Assembly: GCA_965205595.1 (NCBI GenBank)
Contig: CBDBHI010000013.1
Span: 152,047 to 216,046 of the forward strand
DNA from: CATQHP01 sp965205595
GTDB lineage: Bacteria; Acidobacteriota; Terriglobia; Bryobacterales; UBA6623
Length of the DNA stretch: 64,000 nt
Direction: 5' to 3'
The notes under the pieces are model-generated. The model had not been told where the DNA came from. It worked only from the letters and a program-made list of their open reading frames with translations, and searched no databases. The position numbers and the translations under genes were made by a program. Shown here one piece after another: positions 25,370-34,165 of the stretch (the first letter of the stretch is position 1; every line of letters begins with the position of its first letter).

Positions 25370-25741
25370 TTGGACACGCGCACGAAAATCCGCCCGTCGA
25401 GTGACGCCGTTGTCGCCGCGGCAGGCAGCGTTATCGCGAAAGGCTGGTTCGATGTACTGACCGCTGACCACTGCCGTGCGCTGGCCGACGCGAGGCAACC
25501 CGACAGCACCCTGCTGGTATTGATTTTAAATGAGACCGCCGCCCACCCGACACCGTTGAATGCCAATGACCGGGCTCAGCTCGTCGCCGGCCTAGCTTGC
25601 GTAGATAGGGTGGTAATCTGTGACGATTCCGAAGTGGATGATCTGATTTCGCAATGGCGGTCGGCAGGTGCCGTCGATATCGAGGCGTTAGTAAGTCGCG
25701 ACGTGGTCAGGGATGTGATTGCCAGTGAGCGCAGCGAGTGA
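25370..25741 (+). CDS. Nucleotidyltransferase-like protein (altered HxGH motif)
   Basis: 123 residues from a TTG start. The fold is suggested by KGWFDVLTADHCRALADAR, which aligns with the GxFDxLHxGHxxxLxxAR motif of RfaE/HldE-C and TagD-type cytidylyl/adenylyltransferases, and by LLVLILNETAA and NDRAQLVAGLACVDRVVI. The first catalytic histidine is replaced by threonine and the Gly-His by Asp-His, so normal activity is doubtful. It overlaps the start of a heptosyltransferase-type gene, hinting at a role in ADP-heptose or other envelope sugar metabolism. Assignment to the superfamily is likely; function is not. Confidence 0.6.
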   Translation: MDTRTKIRPSSDAVVAAAGSVIAKGWFDVLTADHCRALADARQPDSTLLVLILNETAAHPTPLNANDRAQLVAGLACVDRVVICDDSEVDDLISQWRSAGAVDIEALVSRDVVRDVIASERSE

Positions 25742-26750
25742 GGGCGTCAGAAGTATCTTGCTCGTCCGGCTTGGGGCGATGGGCGATGTCATACATACAT
25801 TGCCCGCGGCGGTAGAACTCAAGCGCTGCTTTCCGTTGGCGCGCCTAGCTTGGGCGGTAGAGAGTCGCTGGGCTCCGCTACTCCGCGATAACCCCTTCGT
25901 CGATGAGGTTTTCGAGATTCCGCTGAGCCGTTGGCGCAAAGCAAAACTAAGCCGCGCGACCCGCCGAGAATTTGCGGACTTTCGACTCAACTTGAAGCAG
26001 GCAAAGTTCGATCTGGCGGTCGATTTTCAGGGACTGCTCAAATCCGCCGCGGTCACCTTCTTTAGTCGCGCTGAGCGCGTGTATGGCTTCGACCGTTCAA
26101 GTCTCCGTGAACCCTTCTCGGCGGCGTTCTACTCAAACCACACTAAGACGGACGCCGAGCACGTCGTCGATCGCTATCGCGAATTGGCAGCTTCCGTGCG
26201 CGGGTTACGACCCAAAGGGCCTGTCGAATTCTCATTGCCCGCCGGTTCGCCAAAGGCCGGCTTGCCGCCTCGCTACGTAATCGCAAGTCCGCTAGCCGGG
26301 TGGGGCGCGAAGCAATGGCCGCCGGAACATTTTTCGAAGTTGGCAAATCTAATCTGGAACCGCCACGGGCTTCCGATGCTGGTGGATTGCGCCCCGAGCG
26401 ACGAACACACCGCATCACTAATTGTGGCCGGGGCCGACAAAGGGGCGGCGGTTCTTCACGCATCAGACATCCCCGAGTTGATCGCCGCCGCGCGCGGTGC
26501 CGCGGCAGTGGTCGGCGTCGACAGCGGACCGCTGCACCTAGCGGCGGCACTCGAGCGGCCGGGGGTAGCGATTTTCGGTCCCACGGACCCAGCCCGAAAT
26601 GGGCCGTACGGCGGCTCGATCGAGGTGCTCAGAGCCGACGGAGCTGAGACAACTTACCGCCGCGATAAGGCAGTGGCGGCGGCGATGCGGGCGATTACGC
26701 CCGAGACCGTCTGCGACAAAATTCGGCCCCTGCTGGAATCGCACGAATAG
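25719..26750 (+). CDS. Glycosyltransferase family 9 (heptosyltransferase-like)
   Basis: About 340 residues. The start is TTG at 25719 or, more simply, GTG at 25725; both overlap the preceding gene by about 20 bp, implying coupling. Motifs of the ADP-heptose:LPS heptosyltransferase family are present: RSILLVRLGAMGDVIHTLPA at the N-terminus, FDLAVDFQGLLKSA, and in the C-terminal Rossmann half VVGVDSGPLHLAAAL and IFGPTDPARNGPYG. It would transfer a sugar to the lipid A core at the cytoplasmic membrane face, supporting a Gram-negative envelope. Acceptor and sugar are not determined. Confidence 0.88.
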   Translation: MPVSAASEGVRSILLVRLGAMGDVIHTLPAAVELKRCFPLARLAWAVESRWAPLLRDNPFVDEVFEIPLSRWRKAKLSRATRREFADFRLNLKQAKFDLAVDFQGLLKSAAVTFFSRAERVYGFDRSSLREPFSAAFYSNHTKTDAEHVVDRYRELAASVRGLRPKGPVEFSLPAGSPKAGLPPRYVIASPLAGWGAKQWPPEHFSKLANLIWNRHGLPMLVDCAPSDEHTASLIVAGADKGAAVLHASDIPELIAAARGAAAVVGVDSGPLHLAAALERPGVAIFGPTDPARNGPYGGSIEVLRADGAETTYRRDKAVAAAMRAITPETVCDKIRPLLESHE

Positions 26751-26758
26751 GTAGGCAA

Positions 26759-28261
26759 CTATTCTCCCGCGCCACCAGGGATCTTGAACACGTACGCGTA
26801 GTCGCCGGGAACCTCATCAACGGCTAGCATCGGCACGGAAATCACGAGATCGCCTCGTTTCTGTTTCCATTTCAGAGACCGGCCCAACCCTAACATCGAA
26901 ACGCCGGCACCTTTAGAAGCCTTGACGCCTTTGAGCGTGAGCGAGCCTTTTGGCAGGCCGGGCGTGATTGCATATAGATCTCGGCCCTTGCGTGTAAAGA
27001 ACACCTGTTTGCGGGCCTTACCATCGACGGGCTCTAAGCCCGCCAGTTCCAGAATGTCGTATTTTTGACGGTACTGCGCGTATTCCTGATTTGGTTGCTC
27101 GCCCTGCGTCCACTGCGCCGATGTATTCCATGTGCGAGTGCTGAAGATGGCCTCGCCGTTGACCTCAAGCCAGGCACCGAGTTCGAGCAGGCGGTCCTGC
27201 TGCAGTTCGGGGATGCGGCCGTCCGCGGTGGGCCCCACGTCTAGCAAGAAATTTCCCCCACGGCTGACTAAGTCGACCAACACCCAAACCAACTCTTTGC
27301 CAGTCTTGTAGTTGCTCAACGGTTCATTGCGGTTGTACCCAAACGAGTGGCCCATCCCGCGATTTTCTTCCCATGCGTGTGAGGCGTCGGCCATGCCGGC
27401 CCCGTACTCAGTCGTGTAATACCCGCCGTGCTTGTGGCGAATGTCTTTCCCCCAGCGATCGTTAATCACAACCTCGTCGCGGCTCGGAGCTTCGTTAAAC
27501 AGCCAAGCAAGCATCTCGGGACTCTGCCACTTTTGGTACTCCATGTCCCACTCGCCATCGCTGAATATAATCGCCGGCTTGTAGCGAGTTACGACGTCTT
27601 TGAACTGCGGGATCATGTGTTCCGTCACGTATTTGTCGCGATCACCGAGCCATAGCGGGTTGAACCACTCGTAGAGTGAGTAGTAGAAACCCATCTTCAT
27701 CCGGGCGGAGCGTACCGAGTCGCCGAGATCGCCAAGCAGATCGCGCTCGGGGCCGATTTCGACACTGTTCCATTTGCGGCCCCAGGTGTTGCTCGCTTCC
27801 TTGCTTGGCCAGAGTGCTTATCCGTCGTGGTGTTTCGAAGTCAGCACAATGTACTTTGCGCCCGAGCGCCGAAAGACATCGGCCCATTGATCCGGGTCAA
27901 ATAACTCAGCCTTGAAACGCGGCGCGAACTGCTCGTACTTGAAATCTTTGCCGTAAACTCGGGCGTGAAACTCGCGCGTAGCCTGGGCGTTGCGCGACTG
28001 TCGCTCGTTCGAGTTATCACGCTCACCGTTCAGCGCATGCCAATACCATTCGGAGTAGGAATCCGGGTAAGCGAAGGAGGGGACTGAGTAAACTCCCCAG
28101 TGAATGAAAATTCCGAGCTTGGCATCGAGATACCAGTCCGGCGTGGGACGCGCTTCAAGCGACTCCCAGTTCGGCTCGTAAGCCTGGGCGCTAACGTTTG
28201 CGGCGACCAGCGCGAAGAGCGCTAAGGCAACGACACAGCGTGTAATTGTTTTCAGTTTCAT
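26759..28261 (-). pseudogene. Alpha-L-fucosidase GH29 with an internal TAA
   Basis: A single frame from the ATG at 28261 to 26759 encodes a GH29 fucosidase of about 500 residues, broken only by TAA at 27818-27820. The N-terminal part has a signal peptide (RCVVALALFALVAANVSAQA) and GIFIHWGVYSVPSFA; it stops after SKHHDG. The next codons read ALWPSKEASNTWGRKWN, so the stop sits where family members have an aromatic residue, one base from a Tyr codon. The second part has the nucleophile region IIFSDGEWDM. Secreted glycan degradation would be the role. Either a recent nonsense mutation or a read error. Confidence 0.85.
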
Positions 28262-28443
28262 CGATGAGTTTTTGTGCAGCAACTGAAAAGGTAACACTCG
28301 GCGCGACGAAGTGTCGATTGGATATCGGTCTCGGCGCAGCGACGCTCCAACGGGCTCAAGCAGGTCTGCTCGTCGAAGATCAATTCAGTGCGGGTTTCGC
28401 TTGTATCGTCGGTGCACGGCCACATTGCTAAACTGAGCCCTCG

Positions 28444-29727
28444 ATGGCTGCGCGCACAACGGCCCTGGGCGTAACGGCTGGCAAAGCAGAAACCAACTGG
28501 CCGAGCCTCGTCTCGTCGCTGGCCTCGCTTGAGAGCGTGCGCCGCGGATTTGGGCTCATTAGCAAGCACAAGCGCTGGATCAACCAACAACATCTTGAGA
28601 TTTGCCGCGTCCCAGCGCCGACCTTTCGTGAGAAGCAGCGCGCCCAGCATCTGTTCGAGAAATTTTCTTTACTTGGGCACAACCCCGAAATAGACGAGGC
28701 CGGCAACGTGGTCGTGCCTCTGACGCACGCGAAGAATCGCCCGTTCGTCGCTGTTAGTGCCCACATGGATACGATCCTGGCGCCGGCTCGTCCCGAGGAC
28801 GTTGGGGTGCGCTCTGACGGCACGATGGAAGGACCTGGAGTTACCGACAATGGTCCCGGGCTCAGCGCGCTGCTGGCTTTGGCGAAGGTGCTCGATACTC
28901 CCTTGTTCCAAGACGCGGGACGCAACGTCTTGTTGATCGCCAATGTCGCCGAAGAGGGCGAGGGCAACCTGCAGGGCATACGTTATATCGCGGAGCATTC
29001 CCGTTACGCCGAACTCATCGACCGCTATTTGGTCGTCGATGGCGCTTCGACCGCGCACATTACGGCCGAGGCCCTTGGCAGCCGTCGCTTTGAGCTCGCG
29101 ATTGAGGGCCACGGTGGCCACAGTTGGAATGATTTCGGGCGCGCCAATCCCGTTCACGCACTCTCTCGAGCAATTTCGCTGATGACTGACGCGGCACTGC
29201 CGGAGAACCCGCGAGCGACGCTGACCGTTGGCGTCGTCCAGGGCGGCTCAAGTATCAATGCGATCCCTTCATCCGCACGGGCAAAGATCGACGTTCGCTC
29301 TCGTGACCAGGCCACGATGCAACGTGTGGTGGAGATTATTGAGGACGCGACGCGGGCCGCCGTGCAGCACGAGAATCGACGCTCCAGCGACCGATTGAGC
29401 AGCTATCGGCTAAGAGACGTCGGCCATCGCCCGGCCTCCGCGGCGCTGGAGTTCAATCCGATGGTCGATTGCTTCAAAGCCGTCGATAGCCATCTCAAGA
29501 TCAAATCAAAGTTGGACTACGCCTCGACCGACGCCAATGTTCCGCTGTCGATGGGTATGCCCGCCGTCACGGTCGGCGCCGGCGGACGCGGAGGCGATGC
29601 TCACGCGCCGAGCGAGTGGTACGACCCAGAGGGCAGGGAGCTGGGCCTCAATCGATTGATCCTGGCCCTGGCCGCACTCAGTTCACCCGACGGCAGTTTC
29701 GAACCCTCGGGAACTTTGCCGAGCTAG
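28444..29727 (+). CDS. M20-family metallopeptidase
   Basis: 427 residues. Two-zinc M20/M25/M40 peptidase: VSAHMDTILAP holds the first His and the catalytic Asp, DNGPGLSALLAL the bridging Asp, VAEEGEGNLQGI the general-base Glu and zinc Glu, and GGRGGDAHAPSEWYD the last His. The dimerisation domain is inserted at about 210-320. No signal peptide, so cytoplasmic. Similarity to tripeptidase/aminoacylase types is general; substrate not assigned. Divergent from the fucosidase gene with about 180 bp between. Confidence 0.88.
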   Translation: MAARTTALGVTAGKAETNWPSLVSSLASLESVRRGFGLISKHKRWINQQHLEICRVPAPTFREKQRAQHLFEKFSLLGHNPEIDEAGNVVVPLTHAKNRPFVAVSAHMDTILAPARPEDVGVRSDGTMEGPGVTDNGPGLSALLALAKVLDTPLFQDAGRNVLLIANVAEEGEGNLQGIRYIAEHSRYAELIDRYLVVDGASTAHITAEALGSRRFELAIEGHGGHSWNDFGRANPVHALSRAISLMTDAALPENPRATLTVGVVQGGSSINAIPSSARAKIDVRSRDQATMQRVVEIIEDATRAAVQHENRRSSDRLSSYRLRDVGHRPASAALEFNPMVDCFKAVDSHLKIKSKLDYASTDANVPLSMGMPAVTVGAGGRGGDAHAPSEWYDPEGRELGLNRLILALAALSSPDGSFEPSGTLPS

Positions 29728-29742
29728 CCTCGTATCCTTCTA

Positions 29743-30667
29743 CTGTGAACAGCTCCACCAAGCAGATCGCGCGCACCTGGCGCGTCGTTGCTCTGGCGCT
29801 ATTTTCCTTAGTGCTGGTCCCGGCCGCATCCCTCTTTTCCAATTGAAAGATGAGCCTGAAGGAGAGAGGCGAAGCAGCTGCGGGTTGAGGGGGATTATAG
29901 CGTGAGTTGAGGTCGGCGGCGGTCTCGATTCATCCGGACCGATTGGCGGCGATGTCGTCGTGGTGGCGGGCGGCGCCAAGCTGAGCGCCGATGTGGGCGG
30001 CGACACCGTTGCCGTCATGGGCGGAATCAGGCTAGCGCCCGGCGTAACTCTCGACGGCGATGCGGTAGCGGTTTTCGGAGGAATCTCGGGTCGCAACCAG
30101 GCAGTGATCCGAGGCGACATCGAAGAAGTGGGCGGCGAGTCGTTCGCGCCGATCGCCATCTCAGGAATTCTCATTGCAATCGCCCTTTTCGTCGTAGCCG
30201 CTTTACTCTTCCAGCCAATCCTAGTGTTGCTGGGATTCGCACTGTTGAAAGAACCTCGTTTTCGGGTACTCGCTGATACGGCGGCGCAGCGCGGAGGCCT
30301 TTCGTTTCTTGTCGGTATTGGCACGTCGATGGCGCTATTCTTCGCAAACATCATCGTGGCGCTCACTTTTCCGATTCCGTTCCCCGTGTTCTTGCTTTTT
30401 GTCGCCATCTCGATAGTCGGCTACTGCGGGGTCAGTTATTGGGTTGGGCGTAGCATCTTGCGTAACTCAAGTGCTCTGGCGGCGTCTTTCACCGGGGCTG
30501 TGCTGATTACGTTCATCCAACTCATTCCGGTGATCGGCTGGATGGTCTGTTTCGTGTTCTGGAATATTGCGATCGGTTCGACGGTTCTGAGCGGTTTTGG
30601 AACGTCAACGGATTGGCTGATGTCGCGAACCGAGTCGCAGCCCTGGGAGGGACCGCGAGTGGGTTGA
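29743..30667 (+). pseudogene. Membrane protein gene split by an IS-end fragment
   Basis: The first part, from a GTG at 29743, encodes STKQIARTWRVVALALFSLV and ends at the insertion. After the 71-bp fragment (29831-29901) the protein continues with glycine-rich beta-helix-like turns (GPIGGDVVVVAGGAKLSA, GGDTVAVMGGIRLAPG, DGDAVAVFGGISG) and then four or so membrane helices (ISGILIAIALFVVAALLF, LVGIGTSMALFFANIIVAL, VAISIVGYCGVSYWVG, SFTGAVLITFIQLIPVIGW). This is the layout of polymer-forming/bactofilin-like turns fused to a membrane domain. The longest surviving frame starts at 29960. Function unknown. Confidence 0.6.
29831..29901. mobile_element. Solo end of the 39784-41378 insertion sequence
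   Basis: The stretch from CCTCTTTTCCAATTGAAAG to GGGATTATAGC closely matches 39777-39848, the non-coding end of the DDE element there, including the GATGAGCCTG inverted-repeat core. No transposase is attached, so this is a leftover after deletion or a very short non-autonomous derivative. It interrupts the membrane-protein gene 29743-30667. Confidence 0.65.
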
Positions 30668-31217
30668 TGGCTCGGCCGATAATTCGGCGTGTCCTCGAGC
30701 AAGCGAATTCGGGCGTGGATGAATTTCGCGAACTGCCGTTGCATGCACCTTCGCCGCCAATATGGCCGGATTTGGCCGCTTGTGGCCGGATAACGCCATC
30801 GCGCGCGCGAGGCGGAATCGGCCTCGTCTCGTTAGCGCCCGCCTCTTTCTCCCGGTAGCCGGGTTCCCTCTCGATTGACAGCGTCGCGGGCCACGCACAG
30901 TCACAAACGCTGATTCCGCAAGCGAGCCGAACGCTTGATCTTTTTACTTTTGAGATCGCGATATGGTTGATTTTCGTTTTAGGACTCCGGTTGGCCGGAT
31001 TTGGCAGGGTTTCCGTCAAATTTCTGTGGTTCCTTCATAGATCGCCTGGTCCCCTATTTGAACCTTACACCATGGGTGTATCGTTTTCGAGGTGTTTTGG
31101 GCTTAAGTTGTTGATTTCAAAGCATCGAAATCACAGGACGGGCGTTTTGGCGTGGTCGGAAATGGCGTTGTAAATGTTAAAGACTTGTAAAGGGCTCCGT
31201 CCCCTCGGGTCCCGCAC
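30668..31217. other. Intergenic with repeat fragments
   Basis: About 550 bp without a supported gene. GGCCGGATTTGGC occurs twice (near 30763 and 30991). The far end, 31187-31205, carries a copy of the REP-like GTAAAGGGCTCCGTCCCCT also found beside the second RAYT gene at 42152-42170. The region also lies downstream of the ParE gene, so a terminator for that module may be present but was not identified. Confidence 0.45.
31187..31205 (+). repeat. REP-like repeat, copy A
   Basis: GTAAAGGGCTCCGTCCCCT differs at one of 19 bases from 42152-42170, just downstream of the RAYT pseudogene. A shorter relative, GGGCCCCGTCCCCT, is at 35262-35275. Dispersed copies of a short sequence that also flanks a RAYT gene fit the REP/RAYT relationship. 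Confidence 0.5.
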
Positions 31218-31520
31218 TCAAGTTGGACCCGGACCGGTGTCTGGCGGCGGCCACTCTTGTGCGCTGTGCAGGATTCGAACAATGTCCAGTACTTCGGTTC
31301 CCACTGCGTAAACAATTACGTATGGAAGTTGCCCAACCGCGAGTTCACGAGTGCCCGCTACACTGCCTGGCCGACCTAGACGAGGAAACTTTCGAAGCGA
31401 TCGGGCGGTGTTGTAAAGTTCTTGAACGATCGGCTTCGCTCTGGACGGGAAGTTACGCTGTAGGTATGTCGCCGCAGCTTCGAGGTCCCCGGCTGCCGCG
31501 GGCGACCAGCGAAGCTTCAT
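31218..31520 (-). CDS. parE: ParE/RelE-type toxin
   Basis: 100 residues. The ParE-superfamily toxin fold is recognised from LRWSPAAAGDLEAAATYLQR, KPIVQELYNTARSLRKFPRLGRPG, TRELAVGQLPYVIVYAV and VLDIVRILHSAQEWPP. ParE members inhibit gyrase and RelE members cut mRNA; the sequence is nearer ParE. It starts 4 bp inside the end of the antitoxin gene (ATGA overlap), the usual coupled layout. Confidence 0.88.
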   Translation of the reverse strand: MKLRWSPAAAGDLEAAATYLQRNFPSRAKPIVQELYNTARSLRKFPRLGRPGSVAGTRELAVGQLPYVIVYAVGTEVLDIVRILHSAQEWPPPDTGPGPT

Positions 31521-31744
31521 GACGAAGCGAGTACTCTATCGATACTATTTCCGACTTCGTCATCCTCGATGAACTCACCTTTGGCGAGCTGATCGAGTCC
31601 CACCCGCACTTGCTCATGGAACCAGCGATCGTACTCCAGAAGGCGATCGACGGCCTCGCTGATGAGTTCGCCCTGATCCTTGCCAGTCGAACGAGCCAGT
31701 GCGCCAAGTTTGATCTCTTGGTCGCGGGTGAGGCTGATATCCAT
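31517..31744 (-). CDS. ParD-like antitoxin
   Basis: 75 residues from the ATG at 31744 (MDISLTRDQEIKLGALARS); a further upstream ATG at 31798 would add 18 atypical residues. The N-terminal part resembles a ribbon-helix-helix DNA-binding domain and the acidic C-terminus (GLDQLAKGEFIEDDEVGNSID) would wrap the toxin. ATGA overlap with the toxin gene downstream supports a two-gene operon, probably self-repressed. Confidence 0.82.
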   Translation of the reverse strand: MDISLTRDQEIKLGALARSTGKDQGELISEAVDRLLEYDRWFHEQVRVGLDQLAKGEFIEDDEVGNSIDRVLASS

Positions 31745-31986
31745 ATCGGCACCATAGCGGGTCGAGGCGCGTTCGTCAACTGTCGATAGGTCCGGCATTG
31801 GCTCCGGACACGGGCGCCCAGCAGTCGCATTGATTGAGAGGGGCTTTGTCGATTCTCGCTGATCTCGAACATGGCTTGCATGATCGAGGTAAAGAATCTA
31901 TGACGAACGAATCAGCCTAGTGTGCTACTACGCAAGTAGCATACTGGGCTTTTTTACATCGCGAAACTGGACTTCGAGACTTTAGC

Positions 31987-32862
31987 TCACTTCGCGCAAT
32001 TGGGATCGTCGCAAGTCAGCACCTTCAGGTTGCCGTTGGTGCGGTCGTGGTAGCTAACAACCGGGTTGCCGCTGCTGTTCAGCACGAGCGAGGTGTATTC
32101 ACCGACAATACCCCTGGTGTCGGGAGATTCGATGCTCTCGTCGCCGCTGGCGCAGTTCGAATCGTTGCAGTGCAGCACCTTTAGGTCGCGGTTGGTGAGG
32201 TCGTGGTAGCTGACAACCGGGTTGCCGCTGCTGTCCAGCACGATCGAGGTGAATAGACCGACATTTCCGCCCGTGTCGGGAGATTCGATGCTCTCGTCGC
32301 CGCCGGCGCAGTTCGAATCGTTGCAGTGCAGCACCTTCAGGTCGAAGTTGGTGCTGTCGGAGTAGCTGACAACCGGGTTGCCGCTGCTGTCCAGCACGAT
32401 CGAGGTGTATAGACCGACATTTCCGCCCGTGTCGGGAGATTCGATGCTCTCGCCGCCGCCGGCGCAGTTCGAATCGTTGCAGTGCAGCACCTTCAGGTGG
32501 AGGTTGCCGATGCTGCTGCTGCTGTAGCTAACAACCGGGTTGCCGCCGCCGTCCAGCACGAGCGAGGTGTATAGACCGACACTTCCGGCCGCGTCGGGAG
32601 AGGTAATGGACTTTCTCCCTCGACAGTTCGCCCGGCCTGTGCAGTGCAGCACCTTCAGGTCGAGGTTGGTGCTGTCGCGGTAGCTAACAACCGGCAATCC
32701 GAGGTTGTCCAGCACGATCGAGGTCTGTGTACCGACGAGCCCGCTCCGATCGGCCGTTACTATTGCGTCGGCCCCATGCGCAGACGGCATGAGGACACTC
32801 ATCGCAACGCTGAACAGAAGCGCTCCCCATTGGGAGCGGGGCCGGCTAGTTAACAATCGCAT
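31987..32862 (-). CDS. Secreted protein of five tandem ~52-residue repeats
   Basis: 291 residues. A signal peptide (LLFSVAMSVLMPSAHGADA) precedes five imperfect repeats of about 52 residues, each with the pattern VGLYTSIVLDSSGNPVVSY, then DLKVLHCNDSNC and SIESPD. Two cysteines per repeat probably pair. Repeats three and four are nearly identical at DNA level (about 156-bp periodicity), so they expanded recently. The pattern resembles beta-propeller or jelly-roll-like secreted repeats of unknown function. The last repeat is cut short after NCAK. Confidence 0.7.
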   Translation of the reverse strand: MRLLTSRPRSQWGALLFSVAMSVLMPSAHGADAIVTADRSGLVGTQTSIVLDNLGLPVVSYRDSTNLDLKVLHCTGRANCRGRKSITSPDAAGSVGLYTSLVLDGGGNPVVSYSSSSIGNLHLKVLHCNDSNCAGGGESIESPDTGGNVGLYTSIVLDSSGNPVVSYSDSTNFDLKVLHCNDSNCAGGDESIESPDTGGNVGLFTSIVLDSSGNPVVSYHDLTNRDLKVLHCNDSNCASGDESIESPDTRGIVGEYTSLVLNSSGNPVVSYHDRTNGNLKVLTCDDPNCAK

Positions 32863-33160
32863 CGTGTCTCCTTGAACGCAAGAGCCGACAGGACGGAATC
32901 ATCGCTGGCGGCTTGACCAACACGATCCGTACGATCGGAGCTACAACTTAGGTGATATCCAGAATTTTCGATTTGAAACTCCGACATTGTACTCCCTCTC
33001 GTCTCCTGAATGCAACGACTTGGCTTCCTCAGGCAGGCCACGACGGCATCGCAGGGTTCCCACGGAAGCGGGGTTTTGCGAGATCGGGTCGCGGTAGGGA
33101 CGTCGGTCGCCCAACGCCCCCCGCACAGATCCGTACGTGAGCTTCAACTCAGGTGACGAG

Positions 33161-33193
33161 ATCGGTGACCGAGATCGGTGACAGCCACCGACC
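33161..33193. repeat. Upstream REP-like block of the RAYT
   Basis: Two GAGATCGGTGA units (one within 33159-33169, one at 33171-33181). The second runs on into CAGCCACCGACC. This whole segment is the mirror of the two longer right-hand copies. It ends 25 bp before the RAYT start codon, so it may also lie in the 5' leader. Confidence 0.65.
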
Positions 33194-33218
33194 TGTGGTG
33201 ATCTGACCGCACCGAGGT

Positions 33219-33911
33219 ATGGCAGGTGCAGCCCGGGTGGTCGCGGAGGGCGTTCCGCATCACATCACCCAGAGGGGCAACAACCGCCAGAATATCTTCC
33301 TGCTAGACGAAGATCGGCGATTCTACATCGAAGCTCTGCGAGCGAAATCCCGGCAGCACGGCCTGACGATCTTGGGCTACTGTCTGATGACGAATCACGT
33401 CCACCTGATCGCGATTCCGAAGCAGCCGCACTCATTGGCTGAGGCGGTCGGGCAGGCCCACTGGCGCTATACGATGCACTTCAATAAGAGCACTTCCCGG
33501 CGGGGACACTTGTGGCGGAACCGCTTTTATTCGTGTCCTTTAGGGCCGTCACACCTGGTCGCGGCACTGGCCTACGTGGATCTGAATCCGGTGCGGGCGG
33601 CGATGGCCGGGAGCGCGGTTCACTACCCCTGGTCGAGCGCGGCGGCGCACTGCGGCAACGCCGCGCACGATCGCCTGATCGACGCCTGGGCGTGGGGAAA
33701 TGAGGGCTTGGCGGAGGGCTGGACGGGGCGATTTCGGGCGGAGTCAGCCGGTCTTCGCGACAACGAACTGAGGCGGGCGACGTACTCGGGACTGCCGTTC
33801 GGAAGTGAGGAGTTTGTCGACGAGATGGAGGTTCGGCTTGGCCGTAGACTGCGAGCAAAACCGCCCGGACCGGCGCCAAGGGCGAAAAATGCCGGTGCTG
33901 GATCGGCCTGA
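33219..33911 (+). CDS. REP-associated tyrosine transposase (RAYT)
   Basis: 230 residues of the Y1 HUH transposase group related to IS200/IS605 TnpA. The N-terminal ARVVAEGVPHHITQRGNNRQ is the RAYT signature; the HUH motif is in MTNHVHLIAIP; GHLWRNRFYSCPL and YVDLNPVRAAM are the later conserved blocks. RAYTs are usually single-copy and act on neighbouring REP sequences. The C-terminal 60 residues (SAGLRDNELRRATYSGLPFG to the end) match the RAYT tail also seen in the gene at 41431-42121. The gene looks intact. Confidence 0.92.
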   Translation: MAGAARVVAEGVPHHITQRGNNRQNIFLLDEDRRFYIEALRAKSRQHGLTILGYCLMTNHVHLIAIPKQPHSLAEAVGQAHWRYTMHFNKSTSRRGHLWRNRFYSCPLGPSHLVAALAYVDLNPVRAAMAGSAVHYPWSSAAAHCGNAAHDRLIDAWAWGNEGLAEGWTGRFRAESAGLRDNELRRATYSGLPFGSEEFVDEMEVRLGRRLRAKPPGPAPRAKNAGAGSA

Positions 33912-33915
33912 GATC

Positions 33916-34104
33916 GGTTCGGTGGCTGTCACCGATCTCCCGTCACCGATCTCCCTCTCACCGATCTCCCTCTGTCACCGATCTCCCTCCGATCTCTGTC
34001 CGGTTCGGTGGCTGTCACCGATCTCGGTCACCGATCTCTCACCGATCTCTGGTCACCGATCTCTGTCACCGATCTCTCGTCACCGATCTCTCGTCACCGA
34101 TCTC
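33916..34104. repeat. Array of an 11-bp repeat (TCACCGATCTC)
   Basis: Eleven exact copies of TCACCGATCTC and one shortened copy (CCGATCTC) occur in about 190 bp, starting a few bases after the RAYT stop. Intervals between copies range from 1 to 6 bases (GTC, CCG, TCTG and similar) except for two longer leaders at 33916-33928 and 34002-34014 that are identical. All copies point the same way and mirror the upstream units. The array ends about 60 bp before the HicB gene. Confidence 0.8.
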
Positions 34105-34165
34105 TCCTCTCCACAGCTCAAGATTCACACCTTGACGGAATCTGCCAGGTTGCTACGCTACCTCT

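Larger units (their letters stand above)
33161..34104 (+). mobile_element. RAYT gene with flanking REP-like repeats
   Basis: A single-gene unit. Upstream, GAGATCGGTGAC occurs in the 33161-33193 block. Downstream, the inverted form GTCACCGATCTC occurs many times to 34104. A longer inverted pair, 33171-33193 against 33916-33939, extends the match across AGCCACCGA and its mirror; a second copy of the right member is at 34002-34025. The symmetry around the gene and the repeat density indicate that the transposase and repeats belong together. Confidence 0.7.

Noticed and set aside
26300..26647. Small Arg/Gly-rich protein within the GT9 gene
   Set aside because: Alternative frame of a well-supported gene.
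33916..34104. CRISPR array
   Set aside because: Repeats are 11 bp with only 1-6 bp between them, there are no unique spacers of 25-40 bp and no cas genes. The RAYT next to it explains the repeats better.
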